DNA of 64,000 bases from Paenibacillus sp. BJ-4 (lineage in GTDB: Bacteria > Bacillota > Bacilli > Paenibacillales > Paenibacillaceae), in contig NZ_JAIVEM010000071.1 in the NCBI RefSeq assembly GCF_020404765.1, positions 62,001 through 126,000 on the forward strand, given 5' to 3'. The notes under the pieces were generated by a model. It searched no databases, was not told the DNA's origin, and was given only the letters and a program-made list of their open reading frames with translations. Below are positions 34,490-43,945 of this stretch, one piece after another. A program made the translations under genes and the position numbers. The stretch's first letter is position 1; each line of letters begins with the position of its first letter.

Positions 34490-35578
34490 ATGCTGGAAAA
34501 AAAGGTGACCTGGCTAGAGCTTTTTTATGATTTGCTCTTTGTGGCCGCAGTTTCCAAAGCTACTCATGTTTTATTGCACGTGGAGCACGGTAGTATTGCG
34601 ATGGAGCATTTGGCAAAGTTTGTTCTTATTTTCATTCCCATTTGGTGGGCTTGGGTGGGACAAAGCGTTTATAACAACCGTTATGGCCAAGATACGACGA
34701 CACACCGGATCTTCATGATCCTCGAACTATTTTTTGTTCTGATTATGACCGCCAGTCTGGATGCAGATTTTGACGCTAATTTCGCACCATTTCTGATTGG
34801 ATATATCGGGTTAAGAGGCTTAACTGCGATTCAATATTTGGTATCCGCTCGAAGAGAAAAGCATCATAGGCAGGAGACTGCACGCTTCTTTGGAACCTAC
34901 TTCTGGCTTGGAATCATCATCTCATGCTGCTCCATGTTTTTTGATTCATCGCTTCGATATGTCATTTTATATGCAGGTATTGCGGTTGACATCCTCGTGC
35001 CTTTAATAGGCCGTAAAAACCTGGTTAAAACACCAATCCATACAGCACATCTATTAGAGCGCTTTGCGCTGTTCACCTTGATTTTACTGGGTGAATCGGT
35101 TGTCAGCATGCTGTCAGTGTTAAAATCCGATAAATTCACACCTTCGTCCATTGGTTTTGCCGCTTTGGCCTTTGTATTGGTCATTGCGATTTGGTGGCAA
35201 TACTTCGAAAATGTAGAAAAACGTATAGATAAAACAAAGCAAACGGCAGGACAAACCATCATCTACGGGCATTTGTTTATTTATTTCTCACTCAGTATGA
35301 TTGCAGCTTCAATACAGCTCTTATTTCTGCAGCAATTGGCGTATCTGTTTATCCTTTGTTTTACTTTTGGATCTGTTTTGATTTACTTCTTATCCGTGAT
35401 GCTTGTATTTCATCAGTATCGGTTTCATCATCTCAAGCCACGCTTTAAGGTCATGCTTTTATTATTGGGCCTGTTATGTGTCCTGTTTATCTTCAATCTC
35501 GTTATTGTAGTCTCCCCTCATCTCATCGTAGGTGAACTCATGTTGTTTTTTATCATTTTTGCCAAAGCGACTACATAA
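34490..35578 (+). CDS. Low temperature requirement protein A (LtrA) family membrane protein
   Basis: 362 aa from ATG 34490. About ten membrane helices follow the family-defining N-terminal VTWLELFYDLLFVAAVSKAT, with later ALFTLILLGESVVSML, also conserved. The molecular role of the family is not established; it was first linked to growth at low temperature in Listeria. The start is uncertain: AGGAGG at 34471-34476 is 13 nt from ATG 34490 but only 4 nt from an in-frame TTG at 34481. It is the only rightward gene between the SDR and mdh genes and ends at a perfect terminator. Confidence 0.87.
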   Translation: MLEKKVTWLELFYDLLFVAAVSKATHVLLHVEHGSIAMEHLAKFVLIFIPIWWAWVGQSVYNNRYGQDTTTHRIFMILELFFVLIMTASLDADFDANFAPFLIGYIGLRGLTAIQYLVSARREKHHRQETARFFGTYFWLGIIISCCSMFFDSSLRYVILYAGIAVDILVPLIGRKNLVKTPIHTAHLLERFALFTLILLGESVVSMLSVLKSDKFTPSSIGFAALAFVLVIAIWWQYFENVEKRIDKTKQTAGQTIIYGHLFIYFSLSMIAASIQLLFLQQLAYLFILCFTFGSVLIYFLSVMLVFHQYRFHHLKPRFKVMLLLLGLLCVLFIFNLVIVVSPHLIVGELMLFFIIFAKATT

Positions 35579-35627
35579 TGTGCATAGGAATTATTGAAAT
35601 TCAGCTATGACAGCTTGATATCGCAAA

Positions 35628-35656
35628 ATGGCCTGTGCTAAAGAAGCACAGGCCAT
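35628..35656. terminator. Bidirectional terminator between LtrA and the membrane protein gene
   Basis: Perfect 12-bp stem ATGGCCTGTGCT / AGCACAGGCCAT with a 5-nt loop, between convergent genes. Confidence 0.9.
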
Positions 35657-35700
35657 TATATTGCAATTCAGGAATTCGTAAAATCCGTTCACTTATACCT

Positions 35701-36114
35701 TTAAATAATGTGGTTGTACACCATTAAAAAGGTAATCATGATCAGGAATACTGCGAGCAATGTACTGAATGTACGCATTTTGCCAATATAGCCGTTAATC
35801 GGCTGATTATTGGGAAGTGCTTCCAGCGCCAAACGTAATGGCTTGCCCATAATGCCGCCAATGGCGGAAATAGCCAAAAACAGCACAAGCACGATGACGA
35901 TCCATGCCACGGAATATGGGCCGCCAATAGTCAAAAATATACCGCTAACCAGCAGAATGATAAGTGCAAATTGGGCGATACGGTTTAAGAGCTGAACAGC
36001 TGACACCATACCTTCCTGCGCCGTGGGAGACAGGCTTCCAATCTTCCCCACTAAAAACGGCAATACTAGATAAAAGCCCAGTGCCAATGTTCCTATCATG
36101 TGTAGAAAAAACAT
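35701..36114 (-). CDS. Small integral membrane protein of unknown function
   Basis: 137 aa with four predicted membrane helices (about residues 5-25, 48-66, 70-90 and 115-135). The overall pattern, with the short loop KPLRLALEALPNNQPINGYI, resembles DUF2269-like predicted membrane proteins, but I cannot assign it firmly. A GGAGGTAATGAGGA-like ribosome site precedes the ATG. It has no operon partners; the flanking DNA upstream holds a large palindrome. Confidence 0.75.
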   Translation of the reverse strand: MFFLHMIGTLALGFYLVLPFLVGKIGSLSPTAQEGMVSAVQLLNRIAQFALIILLVSGIFLTIGGPYSVAWIVIVLVLFLAISAIGGIMGKPLRLALEALPNNQPINGYIGKMRTFSTLLAVFLIMITFLMVYNHII

Positions 36115-36182
36115 TCCTCATTACCTCCGTTTGTATGAAACTCAAATCTATTATATCGGGCAAAAGGGACAAAGAGAAGCGG

Positions 36183-36364
36183 GAAAGTTTCAGATTGGGG
36201 GCTTGGGAGGCTCCGCGAACGAAACGTTGCTACCATCGCTGTTGTCTCCGAATTTTTTGAATATAGCTTTATGGTAAAAATCCGGAGACAAAGGCGAGCG
36301 CTACGCTTGTCCGCAATCGTTCCGTCCGCTTCGCTGGTGCCAGCAAATCCAATCTGATATTTTC
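36183..36364. repeat. Large imperfect palindrome, MITE-like or structured RNA
   Basis: Three arm pairs occur in mirror order. The outer pair is GAAAGTTTCAGATTGG (36183-36198) with CCAATCTGATATTTTC (36349-36364). The middle pair is GAACGAAACGTTGC with GCAATCGTTCCGTC. The inner pair is TTGTCTCCGAATTTTT (36242-36257) with AAAAATCCGGAGACAA (36276-36291). No target-site duplication is obvious. Confidence 0.6.
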
Positions 36365-36392
36365 GGTAATTAGAGAAAGGAATTACTCAAAA

Positions 36393-36443
36393 ACTAAAGG
36401 GGGCCCGCAGCCAATAATATGGCTTATGGGACACCCCTTTAGT
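36393..36443 (-). terminator. Terminator of the citZ-icd-mdh operon
   Basis: ACTAAAGGGG / CCCCTTTAGT with an inner AGCCA / TGGCT stem, 33 bp after the mdh stop. Confidence 0.7.
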
Positions 36444-36475
36444 AAGTGAAAACAAAGATTACACGATAAACATAT

Positions 36476-37417
36476 TTAGACGTTGACTACTTTAACTACA
36501 TTGCGAACTGATTCGGCGGATTGATCAAGCGCTGCTTTTTCTTCAGCGGTCAATTCCAGCTCGAACACCTTTTCGATGCCATTGCCACCCAGAAGTGTCG
36601 GTACGCCGAGGAACAAGTCCTGATAACCGTACTCTCCCTCCAGATAAGCAATGACCGGGATAATACGTTTTTTGTCTTTTACAATCGCTTCTGTCATCTG
36701 CGTAAGCGAAGCGGCCGGGGCATAGTATGCACTACCATTACCCAACAGGTTCACAATCTCACCACCGCCGACACGCGTCCGTTGTACGATCGCTTCGATA
36801 CGTTCCTGTGGAATCAAAGTTTCGATAGGGATACCACCGACGCTGGAATAGCGTACCATCGGCACCATATCATCACCGTGACCACCCAAAACGAAGCCGC
36901 GCACGTCTTCAACGGATACGTTCAATTCCTGTGCAATAAAGGTACAATACCGCGCTGTATCCAGCACACCCGATTGGCCGATAACCCGATTTTTCGGGAA
37001 ACCAAGCGTCTGGTATGCAGTAAAGGTCATTGCATCGACCGGATTACTCAGAATAATGACAATGGAATCCGGCGCATACTTCTTCACGTTTTCGCACACG
37101 GATTTTACGATTCCTGCGTTGGTATTGACCAAATCATCACGACTCATGCCGGGCTTGCGTGCAATTCCAGCTGTTATGATAACAATGTCTGAATTGGCTG
37201 CATCCTCATAGTTGGAAGTACCTGTGACCAGGCTGTCAAAACCCTGTACCGGACCGGCCTCCAAAATATCGAGCGCCTTGCCCTTGGTCGGATTCTCAAG
37301 TTGCGGAATATCGATCAGCACGACATCGCCCAGCTCCTTTTGAGCCAGCATCAATGCGGTAGTGGCACCGGTAAAACCGGCGCCAACAATAGATATTTTT
37401 TTACGTTGAATGGTCAC
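36476..37417 (-). CDS. mdh: Malate dehydrogenase
   Basis: 313 aa NAD-dependent enzyme of the LDH-like MDH type that oxidises malate to oxaloacetate in the TCA cycle. NAD motif [20 protein letters not shown] is at the N-terminus. The substrate-binding Arg lies in the active-site loop region around [10 protein letters not shown], and the catalytic His is in [14 protein letters not shown]. The start is GTG 37417 with AGGAAGGGG upstream. It lies 15 bp after icd, so it is the last gene of citZ-icd-mdh. Confidence 0.96.
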   Translation of the reverse strand: MTIQRKKISIVGAGFTGATTALMLAQKELGDVVLIDIPQLENPTKGKALDILEAGPVQGFDSLVTGTSNYEDAANSDIVIITAGIARKPGMSRDDLVNTNAGIVKSVCENVKKYAPDSIVIILSNPVDAMTFTAYQTLGFPKNRVIGQSGVLDTARYCTFIAQELNVSVEDVRGFVLGGHGDDMVPMVRYSSVGGIPIETLIPQERIEAIVQRTRVGGGEIVNLLGNGSAYYAPAASLTQMTEAIVKDKKRIIPVIAYLEGEYGYQDLFLGVPTLLGGNGIEKVFELELTAEEKAALDQSAESVRNVVKVVNV

Positions 37418-37432
37418 GTGGCATTCCCCTTC

Positions 37433-38728
37433 CTACAGGTTACTAATAATAGTATCTGCAAATTCGGAGCATTTCACTTGTGTAGCACCATCCATCAGAC
37501 GGGCAAAGTCATACGTTACGATTTTCTGATTTATGGACGTTTCCAGTCCTTTATAGATCAGGTCAGCGGCTTCCTTCCAGCCCAAGTGCTCAAGCAGCAT
37601 GACGCCGGACAAAATCACAGAGCCAGGGTTCACAACGTCTTTGTCAGCATATTTTGGCGCTGTGCCATGTGTAGCTTCAAAAATGGCATGCCCTGTTACA
37701 TAGTTAATGTTCGCACCTGGGGCAATACCGATTCCACCGACTTGAGCAGCCAGTGCATCGGACAGATAGTCCCCGTTCAGGTTCAGCGTAGCAATAACAT
37801 CAAATTCGGATGGGCGTGTCAGTACTTGTTGAAGTGCAATGTCAGCAATCGCATCCTTGATGATGATTTTGCCTGCATCTTCAGCAGCTTTTTGAGCTGC
37901 ATTGGCCGCATCTTCACCGTCTTTTTCCTTAATGGCATCATATTGAGCCCAAGTAAATACTTTATCTGCAAATTCTTCCTCGGCTACTTCATAACCCCAG
38001 TTTTTGAAAGCACCTTCGGTAAATTTCATAATGTTGCCTTTGTGTACGAGCGTTACGCTCTTGCGTCCGTGGTCAACAGCATACTGAATGGCTGCGCGAA
38101 CCAGACGTTTTGAACCTTCGGAGGAAACCGGCTTAATCCCGATACCCGAGGTTTCAGGGAAACGGATTTTGTTCACACCCAGCTCTTGCTGGAGGAACTG
38201 AATGACCTTTTTCACGTCTTCGGAGCCTTCGGCATACTCAATACCTGCGTAGATATCTTCTGTGTTCTCACGGAAAATAACCATATCTACCAACTCAGGA
38301 CGTTTTACCGGAGACGGTACGCCGTTAAAGTAACGAACAGGACGCAGACATACGTACAAATCCAGTTCTTGGCGCAATGCCACATTCAAGGAACGAATGC
38401 CACCGCCAATAGGTGTCGTAAGTGGACCTTTAATGGCTACAATATACTCACGGATGGCTTCCAGTGTATCGTTAGGCAGCCACTCGCCGTATGTATTGAA
38501 AGCTTTCTCACCAGCGAATACTTCATACCAGGCAATCTTTTTAGTGCCGTTATATGCTTTATCTACAGCTGCGTCCAGTACGCGCTTGGATGCTTTCCAG
38601 ATGTCACGTCCTGTGCCATCACCTTCGATGAACGGAATAACCGGATGGTTCGGAACCTGTAGCTGACCGTTATCAATCGTAATTTTTTCGCCTTCAGTTG
38701 GGAGCTCAAACTTTTCAAATTTCACCAT
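37433..38728 (-). CDS. icd: Isocitrate dehydrogenase (NADP)
   Basis: 431 aa from ATG 38728 ([16 protein letters not shown]), with AAGGAAC upstream; the 22 extra codons to 38794 are rejected. It catalyses oxidative decarboxylation of isocitrate to 2-oxoglutarate. Visible signatures: [16 protein letters not shown], the substrate loop [36 protein letters not shown], and the cofactor/metal segment [17 protein letters not shown]. It is the middle gene of the TCA operon. Confidence 0.96.
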   Translation of the reverse strand: MVKFEKFELPTEGEKITIDNGQLQVPNHPVIPFIEGDGTGRDIWKASKRVLDAAVDKAYNGTKKIAWYEVFAGEKAFNTYGEWLPNDTLEAIREYIVAIKGPLTTPIGGGIRSLNVALRQELDLYVCLRPVRYFNGVPSPVKRPELVDMVIFRENTEDIYAGIEYAEGSEDVKKVIQFLQQELGVNKIRFPETSGIGIKPVSSEGSKRLVRAAIQYAVDHGRKSVTLVHKGNIMKFTEGAFKNWGYEVAEEEFADKVFTWAQYDAIKEKDGEDAANAAQKAAEDAGKIIIKDAIADIALQQVLTRPSEFDVIATLNLNGDYLSDALAAQVGGIGIAPGANINYVTGHAIFEATHGTAPKYADKDVVNPGSVILSGVMLLEHLGWKEAADLIYKGLETSINQKIVTYDFARLMDGATQVKCSEFADTIISNL

Positions 38729-38880
38729 AAGTTCCTTTTCCTCCTCAGATATGAATGGGTACATGGCGAAAGAAGTGATCTTCATCACAGACAAAAAACG
38801 TCTATCCCTCGCCGTCCCCTTTATTGTACCTTATTTTTTAAATTCAGGATATACAACCTTGATATTCCTTCAACAAGGAA

Positions 38881-39993
38881 TTAGCGCAGCTCTGGCGCCA
38901 CATATTTTTGATCCATCGGACCTGTATACTCGGCACGCGGACGGATCAGACGATTATTTTCGTACTGCTCCAAGATATGCGCGGTCCACCCGGATACACG
39001 GCTCACAGCAAAGATCGGTGTAAACAAGTCTCGCTTTATACCCAGTTGGGTATAAACAGAGGCAGAATAAAAATCCACATTCGGTTTCAAGCCCTTTTGC
39101 CCTGTCACAATTTCCTCAATTCGAACCGACATATCAAACAACGTGGTGTCACCGTTCATTTGGCCCAGTTCACGGGACATCTTGTGCAAGTGCTTGGCAC
39201 GCGGATCACCGTTTTTATAGACACGATGCCCAAAGCCCATGATTTTTTCACGGTTATCCAGTTTGGCCTGAATATACGAGTCCACCTGATCCAAACCGCC
39301 AATTTCCTCCAGCGTCCTGGCAACAGCCTCATTGGCTCCGCCATGCAGTGGTCCTTTTAAAGCGCCAATAGCAGACGTAATCCCTGAATAAATATCCGAC
39401 AATGTAGCTACCGTTACACGCGCAGCAAAAGTCGAAGCATTCAATTCATGATCGGCATGCAGCACAAGAGCCTGATTAAACGCTTTGATAGCCGTCTCCT
39501 CTGGCTCTTTGCCAGTAAGCTGGTACAAAAAGTTTTCAGCGATGGAAACATTTTTTTTAGGCGCAATCGGCTCCAAGCCCTCGCGTATACGCGCTATGGC
39601 TGCCACAATGGTGGGCAATTGCGCCTGAAGCTTGACGGTTTTGGTCACATTCGACTCTCTAGACATATCATCCGCCTCTGGATCATACAAAGCGAGAGAC
39701 GATACGGCTGACCTCAAGGCGGCCATCGTGCTCAAATCTTTCGGGTACAACTTTAACTGAGTAATAATTTCCTCCGGAATAGCAGCATATTCGCTTAATT
39801 GGTTGCGAAGCTCCTGCAATTGCGCTTGATCGGGCAGTTTTCCAAACCACAGCAAATAAGCTACCTCTTCAAAATCGGCGTTAACAGCCAAATCATCAAT
39901 GTTATAACCCCGGTACGTGAGAACGCCATCTACGATAGAGCTTATGGAGGAAGTGGTTGCCACAATTCCTTCCAGACCTTTAGTCGCTGTCAT
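38881..39993 (-). CDS. citZ: Citrate synthase
   Basis: 370 aa from ATG 39993 (MTATKGLEGIVATT), with AAAGGAGAGATGTAACG upstream. It condenses acetyl-CoA and oxaloacetate. Active-site residues are in HADHELNAS, GPLHGGANE, GFGHRVYKNGDPR and the catalytic-Asp region near NVDFYSASVY. The first gene of the TCA operon; a -35/-10 pair and a cre-like site lie upstream. Confidence 0.96.
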   Translation of the reverse strand: MTATKGLEGIVATTSSISSIVDGVLTYRGYNIDDLAVNADFEEVAYLLWFGKLPDQAQLQELRNQLSEYAAIPEEIITQLKLYPKDLSTMAALRSAVSSLALYDPEADDMSRESNVTKTVKLQAQLPTIVAAIARIREGLEPIAPKKNVSIAENFLYQLTGKEPEETAIKAFNQALVLHADHELNASTFAARVTVATLSDIYSGITSAIGALKGPLHGGANEAVARTLEEIGGLDQVDSYIQAKLDNREKIMGFGHRVYKNGDPRAKHLHKMSRELGQMNGDTTLFDMSVRIEEIVTGQKGLKPNVDFYSASVYTQLGIKRDLFTPIFAVSRVSGWTAHILEQYENNRLIRPRAEYTGPMDQKYVAPELR

Positions 39994-40020
39994 CGTTACA
40001 TCTCTCCTTTGTAAAAACAT

Positions 40021-40337
40021 TGTGAACGGACTTGCAATGTAAACATTTTCAAAAGTAAGATATGCCTTTTAAATAGCTAAGTAATGTTAACGCCATATGT
40101 CAATATTTAAACCTTCTTTCACTATACTGGATTTTGTCGTTTATGTGAACATTCAGGGCTATTCCGACACATTCAAATGTTTTATCGCTTCTATAAAGAT
40201 TTTTTTGAAACCCCTTACATTTTTTGAAGTCCGTTTGCACTTTTTTACATAGGTCTTGTCTCCCCCCCTCCCAGCATATGTATAGTAGAGCACTTATTTT
40301 GTGGAATACCATCGTAAAAGAAAGGAGCCGTGAGAGC
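40021..40337. other. Divergent regulatory region between citZ and ytvI
   Basis: It holds a candidate citZ promoter on the minus strand, TTGACA (40098-40103) with an 18-bp spacer to TAGCTA (40074-40079), and the cre-like site at 40038-40051. No gene is supported. Confidence 0.45.
40038..40051. promoter_or_regulatory. cre-like site upstream of citZ
   Basis: Minus-strand TGAAAATGTTTACA differs from the cre consensus TGWNANCGNTNWCA only at the central C. It lies between the candidate promoter and the start, a position for CcpA repression as known for Bacillus citZ. Confidence 0.5.
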
Positions 40338-41456
40338 TTGAGCCGATTGATCCTGAACCGCATATTTCGTGCTCTGTGGGTCACTATTGTGATAGTAGCT
40401 CTGTTGCTGGGCATATATGTGCTGTTCCCACTCGTTTATCCATTCCTGCTCGCCTGGCTTGTGGCCTATGCCATGAACCCGCTGGTTGGTTTTCTGCGTA
40501 CAAAAGCCCGCATGCCGCGTTGGATGGCTGTCACGGTCTCATTGTTTGTATATTTAGGCGGAATCGCAATTGTCCTGTCTGCGGCAATAACCCGAATGGT
40601 GCGAGAGGTTATTAAGCTGACCATGACGTTTGACGGACATATTGAGCATTTTAAAAGCCTGTTTATCGACTGGACTCAGAGTGATCTGATTCAAAATGTA
40701 ATTAACGAAATCAATCATTTCATTCGCGATAATCCGGATTATCAGCATACTATAAATAGCAATATTGACAAAACCACTCAAACGGTCAGTTCGGCCGTCA
40801 CTACGCTGGTCGCCCAATTTTTTAATGGCATTTTGAATTTGCTGACCTCTCTGCCTAATATGGGCGCCGTGCTAATGGTCATTGTTGTAGCCGCATTTTT
40901 TATCAGCAAGGACTGGAACCAGCATAGCCGGATACTCTCCAATACGATTCCGGATACGATTCGCAAGCCATTATCGGGTATATGGCACGATCTTCGCAAG
41001 GCACTGTTCGGCTATTTGCGTGCACAATTTATTATTATCTCCATTACGGCCTTGACGGTCATTGTTGGACTATTCATATTGCGTGTGGAATCCGCCTTTA
41101 CCATCGGTTTGATGATCGGGCTGGTGGACTTGCTGCCTTATTTAGGGGTTGGCCTAGTGATGATTCCATGGATACTGTATGCCTATATGTCGGGTAATTT
41201 GGCATTAGGGGTAGGATTATCGATCCTCTATATCATCCTGTTGGTTGGACGGCAAATTGTAGAGCCGAAGGTGTTAGCCAGCAGCGTGGGTTTGAACCCG
41301 CTTCCCACCCTCATCGGCATGTTCATCGGGCTCAAGTTGTTTGGCGTTTTGGGGCTGATTATCGGTCCTGTATCACTCATAATCGTCGATGCCCTGAATC
41401 GCGCGAATGTCATTCAGGACTTACGCAACTACATTCTTGCCGGAAGAGTGCGTTAA
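40338..41456 (+). CDS. ytvI: Sporulation integral membrane protein YtvI (AI-2E transporter family)
   Basis: 372 aa from TTG 40338 (MSRLILNRIFRALW), with AAAGGAG 10 nt upstream. About eight membrane helices of the AI-2E/PerM family, with the C-terminal signature DLLPYLGVGLVMIPW and GRQIVEPKVLASSVGLNPLP. YtvI is a sporulation-expressed member of unknown transport function. It is divergent from citZ, as in Bacillus where ytvI neighbours citZ. Confidence 0.92.
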   Translation: MSRLILNRIFRALWVTIVIVALLLGIYVLFPLVYPFLLAWLVAYAMNPLVGFLRTKARMPRWMAVTVSLFVYLGGIAIVLSAAITRMVREVIKLTMTFDGHIEHFKSLFIDWTQSDLIQNVINEINHFIRDNPDYQHTINSNIDKTTQTVSSAVTTLVAQFFNGILNLLTSLPNMGAVLMVIVVAAFFISKDWNQHSRILSNTIPDTIRKPLSGIWHDLRKALFGYLRAQFIIISITALTVIVGLFILRVESAFTIGLMIGLVDLLPYLGVGLVMIPWILYAYMSGNLALGVGLSILYIILLVGRQIVEPKVLASSVGLNPLPTLIGMFIGLKLFGVLGLIIGPVSLIIVDALNRANVIQDLRNYILAGRVR

Positions 41457-41480
41457 GTAGGTAGGAAAAACGGCCTCACG

Positions 41481-41879
41481 TCAAAACCGTCGAAACGTAA
41501 TACTGCCATTTTTCATTTTTTTCTCCAGCCACTTCAATAAAAAGCGTCGGTACAACGCACGTGTTAAAGGAAATACCAGCGTAAAACCAATAATATCGGT
41601 TAAAAATCCGGGGATAAGCAGTAAACTTCCGCCGAAAAAAACACATAACCCATCCAGCATTTTACGGCCAGGTACTTGCCCCCGGTTCATTTCATGTTTC
41701 GCATCGGCAATCACCTTGCGACCTTCAAATTGCATCATGGCTGCACCAATCAGGGTCGTCAGAATGATGAGCAGAATCGTTTTGCCCGCTCCAATCCAGT
41801 GACTTACCCATATGAACCCGTACAACTCTGCCAGAGGAATGAGCAGCAGCAACAGCCACAGGCGCTTGCGCATCATCAT
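41481..41879 (-). CDS. fxsA: FxsA family membrane protein
   Basis: 132 aa with several membrane helices. The family core is visible: PLAELYGFIWVSHWIGAGKT, the TLIGAAMMQFEGRK segment and FFGGSLLLIPGFLTDIIGF. FxsA (YtzA in Bacillus) is a cytoplasmic-membrane protein; in E. coli it relieves phage T7 exclusion by the F plasmid, and its cell role is unclear. The start overlaps the thioesterase stop (ATGA), so the two are coupled. The citZ-ytvI-fxsA neighbourhood is conserved. Confidence 0.9.
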   Translation of the reverse strand: MMMRKRLWLLLLLIPLAELYGFIWVSHWIGAGKTILLIILTTLIGAAMMQFEGRKVIADAKHEMNRGQVPGRKMLDGLCVFFGGSLLLIPGFLTDIIGFTLVFPLTRALYRRFLLKWLEKKMKNGSITFRRF

Positions 41880-42394
41880 GATTTCTTTCCCTCCCCGCCT
41901 GTAAAAGCAGACCTTAACGCCGTGTATAGCTCAGGTAGTGCCTGATCTAGCCTGACGGGCTTCCATTCGGTATTTACCCATGCGTGGCGTGTCTTTCCTG
42001 TGACGAGCAGCTCTCCCGGCAACGTATCTACCTGTGTCCACACCTTTCCAACATTGTTTTGATGCTCGTCAGCCGTTACACGCCGAACCTCATAAATATA
42101 GTTTAGACGCAGTCTGGAGAAGTCCGTGATGGCTGTATAAACAGTAATCATGTCATCGTAGCGAGCAGGACTCCCATATTTCGCATTGATTTCAAGAACT
42201 GGCAGCAAAACTCCCCGTTCCTCCATACTCCGATAGTTAAAGCCTGCCTGACGGATCATTTCGGTACGCCCAATCTCAAACCAGTTCAAATAATTCGCAT
42301 GATACACGACCCCCATCTGGTCTGTTTCCTGATAACGGACACGTAGCGGTGCACCATACCAGCGTAATTCGTTTTGTTTCTCCTCTTGAGTCAT
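41876..42394 (-). CDS. Acyl-CoA thioesterase, 4HBT/YbgC-like
   Basis: 172 aa from ATG 42394 (MTQEEKQ), with AGGAGAG 6 nt upstream; the frame reaches 42418 without support. A single hotdog domain with the YbgC-type motif VRYQETDQMGVVYHANYLNW, where the Asp is the catalytic residue, and an EIGRTEMIR helix. It hydrolyses acyl-CoA thioesters, with chain length unknown. It is translationally coupled to fxsA. Confidence 0.87.
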   Translation of the reverse strand: MTQEEKQNELRWYGAPLRVRYQETDQMGVVYHANYLNWFEIGRTEMIRQAGFNYRSMEERGVLLPVLEINAKYGSPARYDDMITVYTAITDFSRLRLNYIYEVRRVTADEHQNNVGKVWTQVDTLPGELLVTGKTRHAWVNTEWKPVRLDQALPELYTALRSAFTGGEGKKS

Positions 42395-42473
42395 ACTAGC
42401 TCTCCTATCTTTGCACATCTTTATCTCTATGTTGCCCTCTCTCCATTAAACCATATTTACAGCCAAGGAACAA

Positions 42474-42502
42474 AAAGAGGGCCGACCGACGGTCAGCCCT
42501 TT
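42474..42502 (-). terminator. Terminator after the pectate lyase gene
   Basis: AGGGCCGACC / GGTCAGCCCT with one mismatch and a short loop, 25 bp past the lyase stop. Confidence 0.75.
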
Positions 42503-42526
42503 CAACTATGGTGAAATGATCGCTTA

Positions 42527-43735
42527 TTATTTAGGCAACGGCTTGGACAATTTATAATATCCGCTTTCCGACGCCGCAATCAACAGACTTTTTGCTTGAC
42601 TTCCTGCCCAAGCATAACCAAGACGTCTTTCTTCACTGATTTTCATAATGTCTGTATACTTTTTGCCATCTCGGTCTGAGAAAAAATACTTATTGTCTTC
42701 CACATTGTAGAAACGATACCACATAACGCTTGATGCATCCTTTTGGAAGAACTCTGGACCTTTACGATTGTATTTGATACCGTCGATTCGGTTCGTGTCA
42801 AACCATTTCAAGGCGCTCAGTGCTGCTTTTTTCACCTCAGCCGTTTGCGGTTGGGACATCAGAAAGGCCGTGATGCCTACCGATTCCGTAGTTGTTTTGG
42901 AAGCAAGCTCAAATGCCCGGGCAGGCACAGATGCATAAGTAACCGGATCATGCTGTGCACCCCAGATCGTCGGCGTACCATTGTTTACAATTTGAGCTTT
43001 AACCGTATACTGTACGCCTTTATTCAGAGCCTGCTGAAGTCTGGAGCGATATGTATTGTCAAGAATATCGCTATCAAAAGGCTGTCTCTTGTTCACAATA
43101 TCATCAGCCAAAACCATTATTCTAACCATTGCATCATCGTTGTAGGTTGCGGCATCAGAATAATTACCACGTTTAGGGTATACTTGCGGCCAACCACCGG
43201 AGGAATATTGAGAGGTTAGAACGAAGTCAACTGCTTTTTGTACACTGTTCTTCATGTCTTTATTTTTTGTTTTTTTGTAAACATCCGCCAAAAAACGAAT
43301 CTCGGTTGTCGTGGCCTCGTTATCAAACGTTCCCAGTTCCACGCCATCCTTGTTCACCCAGGTAGAGCGTGCAGCTTTGCCATCCCACTTGGATTTATAA
43401 TTTTTTTCCATAGCTTTGAAAAACCCGCCATGCGGCAATTGCCACGATACAATATTCAAGGCCAGTTTGGTATCCTTGGATACATCGCCTGTAGAAAATT
43501 TACTAAAATCACGATAGTTGTCCAGCAGGCTGCTCGCACTCACGCTAGCGAATGGAACAACAGCATTTTTGTAAATGGTCGTATCCCCGTATACTGCCTG
43601 GGTAACACTCGCACCCGTATCAGCTGTATCCTGCTCTGCTGCCGCCCATGAAGGGTTAATAAGTCCCGTTGTTACCGTAATCGCCATTCCAGAAAGGGCG
43701 ATCCATTTGACAGATTCTTTAACATTAAACCTCAT
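42527..43735 (-). CDS. Secreted pectate lyase, polysaccharide lyase family 10
   Basis: 402 aa. A Sec signal peptide (about residues 1-32, ending SWAAAE) shows secretion. The mature part is a PL10 catalytic domain: DNEATTTEIRFLADVYKKTK, then LTSQYSSGGWPQVYPKRGNY, a conserved Trp-Pro-Gln segment, and YNDDAMVRIMVLADD. It cleaves polygalacturonate by calcium-dependent beta-elimination. TAAAGGAGAGG precedes the ATG. It stands alone between terminators. Together with the GH105/GPH locus it indicates a pectin-degrading, plant-associated lifestyle. Confidence 0.9.
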   Translation of the reverse strand: MRFNVKESVKWIALSGMAITVTTGLINPSWAAAEQDTADTGASVTQAVYGDTTIYKNAVVPFASVSASSLLDNYRDFSKFSTGDVSKDTKLALNIVSWQLPHGGFFKAMEKNYKSKWDGKAARSTWVNKDGVELGTFDNEATTTEIRFLADVYKKTKNKDMKNSVQKAVDFVLTSQYSSGGWPQVYPKRGNYSDAATYNDDAMVRIMVLADDIVNKRQPFDSDILDNTYRSRLQQALNKGVQYTVKAQIVNNGTPTIWGAQHDPVTYASVPARAFELASKTTTESVGITAFLMSQPQTAEVKKAALSALKWFDTNRIDGIKYNRKGPEFFQKDASSVMWYRFYNVEDNKYFFSDRDGKKYTDIMKISEERRLGYAWAGSQAKSLLIAASESGYYKLSKPLPK

Positions 43736-43864
43736 TCCAAACCTCTCCTTTAATTTGAGTGTGATGCTTCAAAATCTATTAAACACATGTATTATATGAA
43801 AATATACCCAAATAATCAATATATTTTATTATATACAAATGTAAGAGTTTACTAAACTAATAAA

Positions 43865-43901
43865 AAAACCTCTTACTAATACTTGATTAGTAAGAGGTTT
43901 T
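43865..43901 (-). terminator. Terminator of the pst operon
   Basis: Perfect 16-bp stem AAAACCTCTTACTAAT / ATTAGTAAGAGGTTTT around a 5-nt loop, 45 bp after pstB. Confidence 0.92.
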
Positions 43902-43945
43902 ATCCCGTTTCATATATATAGTAAAGTTGTTGAAAACTGTACGGC

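Larger units (their letters stand above)
36115..36475. other. Intergenic region between the membrane protein and mdh genes
   Basis: No gene. It contains a 182-bp imperfect palindrome (36183-36364) and the mdh terminator (36393-36443). Confidence 0.7.

Noticed and set aside
36521..38113. Long rightward open frames (223 and 270 codons) opposite mdh and icd
   Set aside because: They lie wholly antisense to strongly conserved TCA genes, have no ribosome sites and show no recognisable domains; they are by-products of codon use on the other strand.
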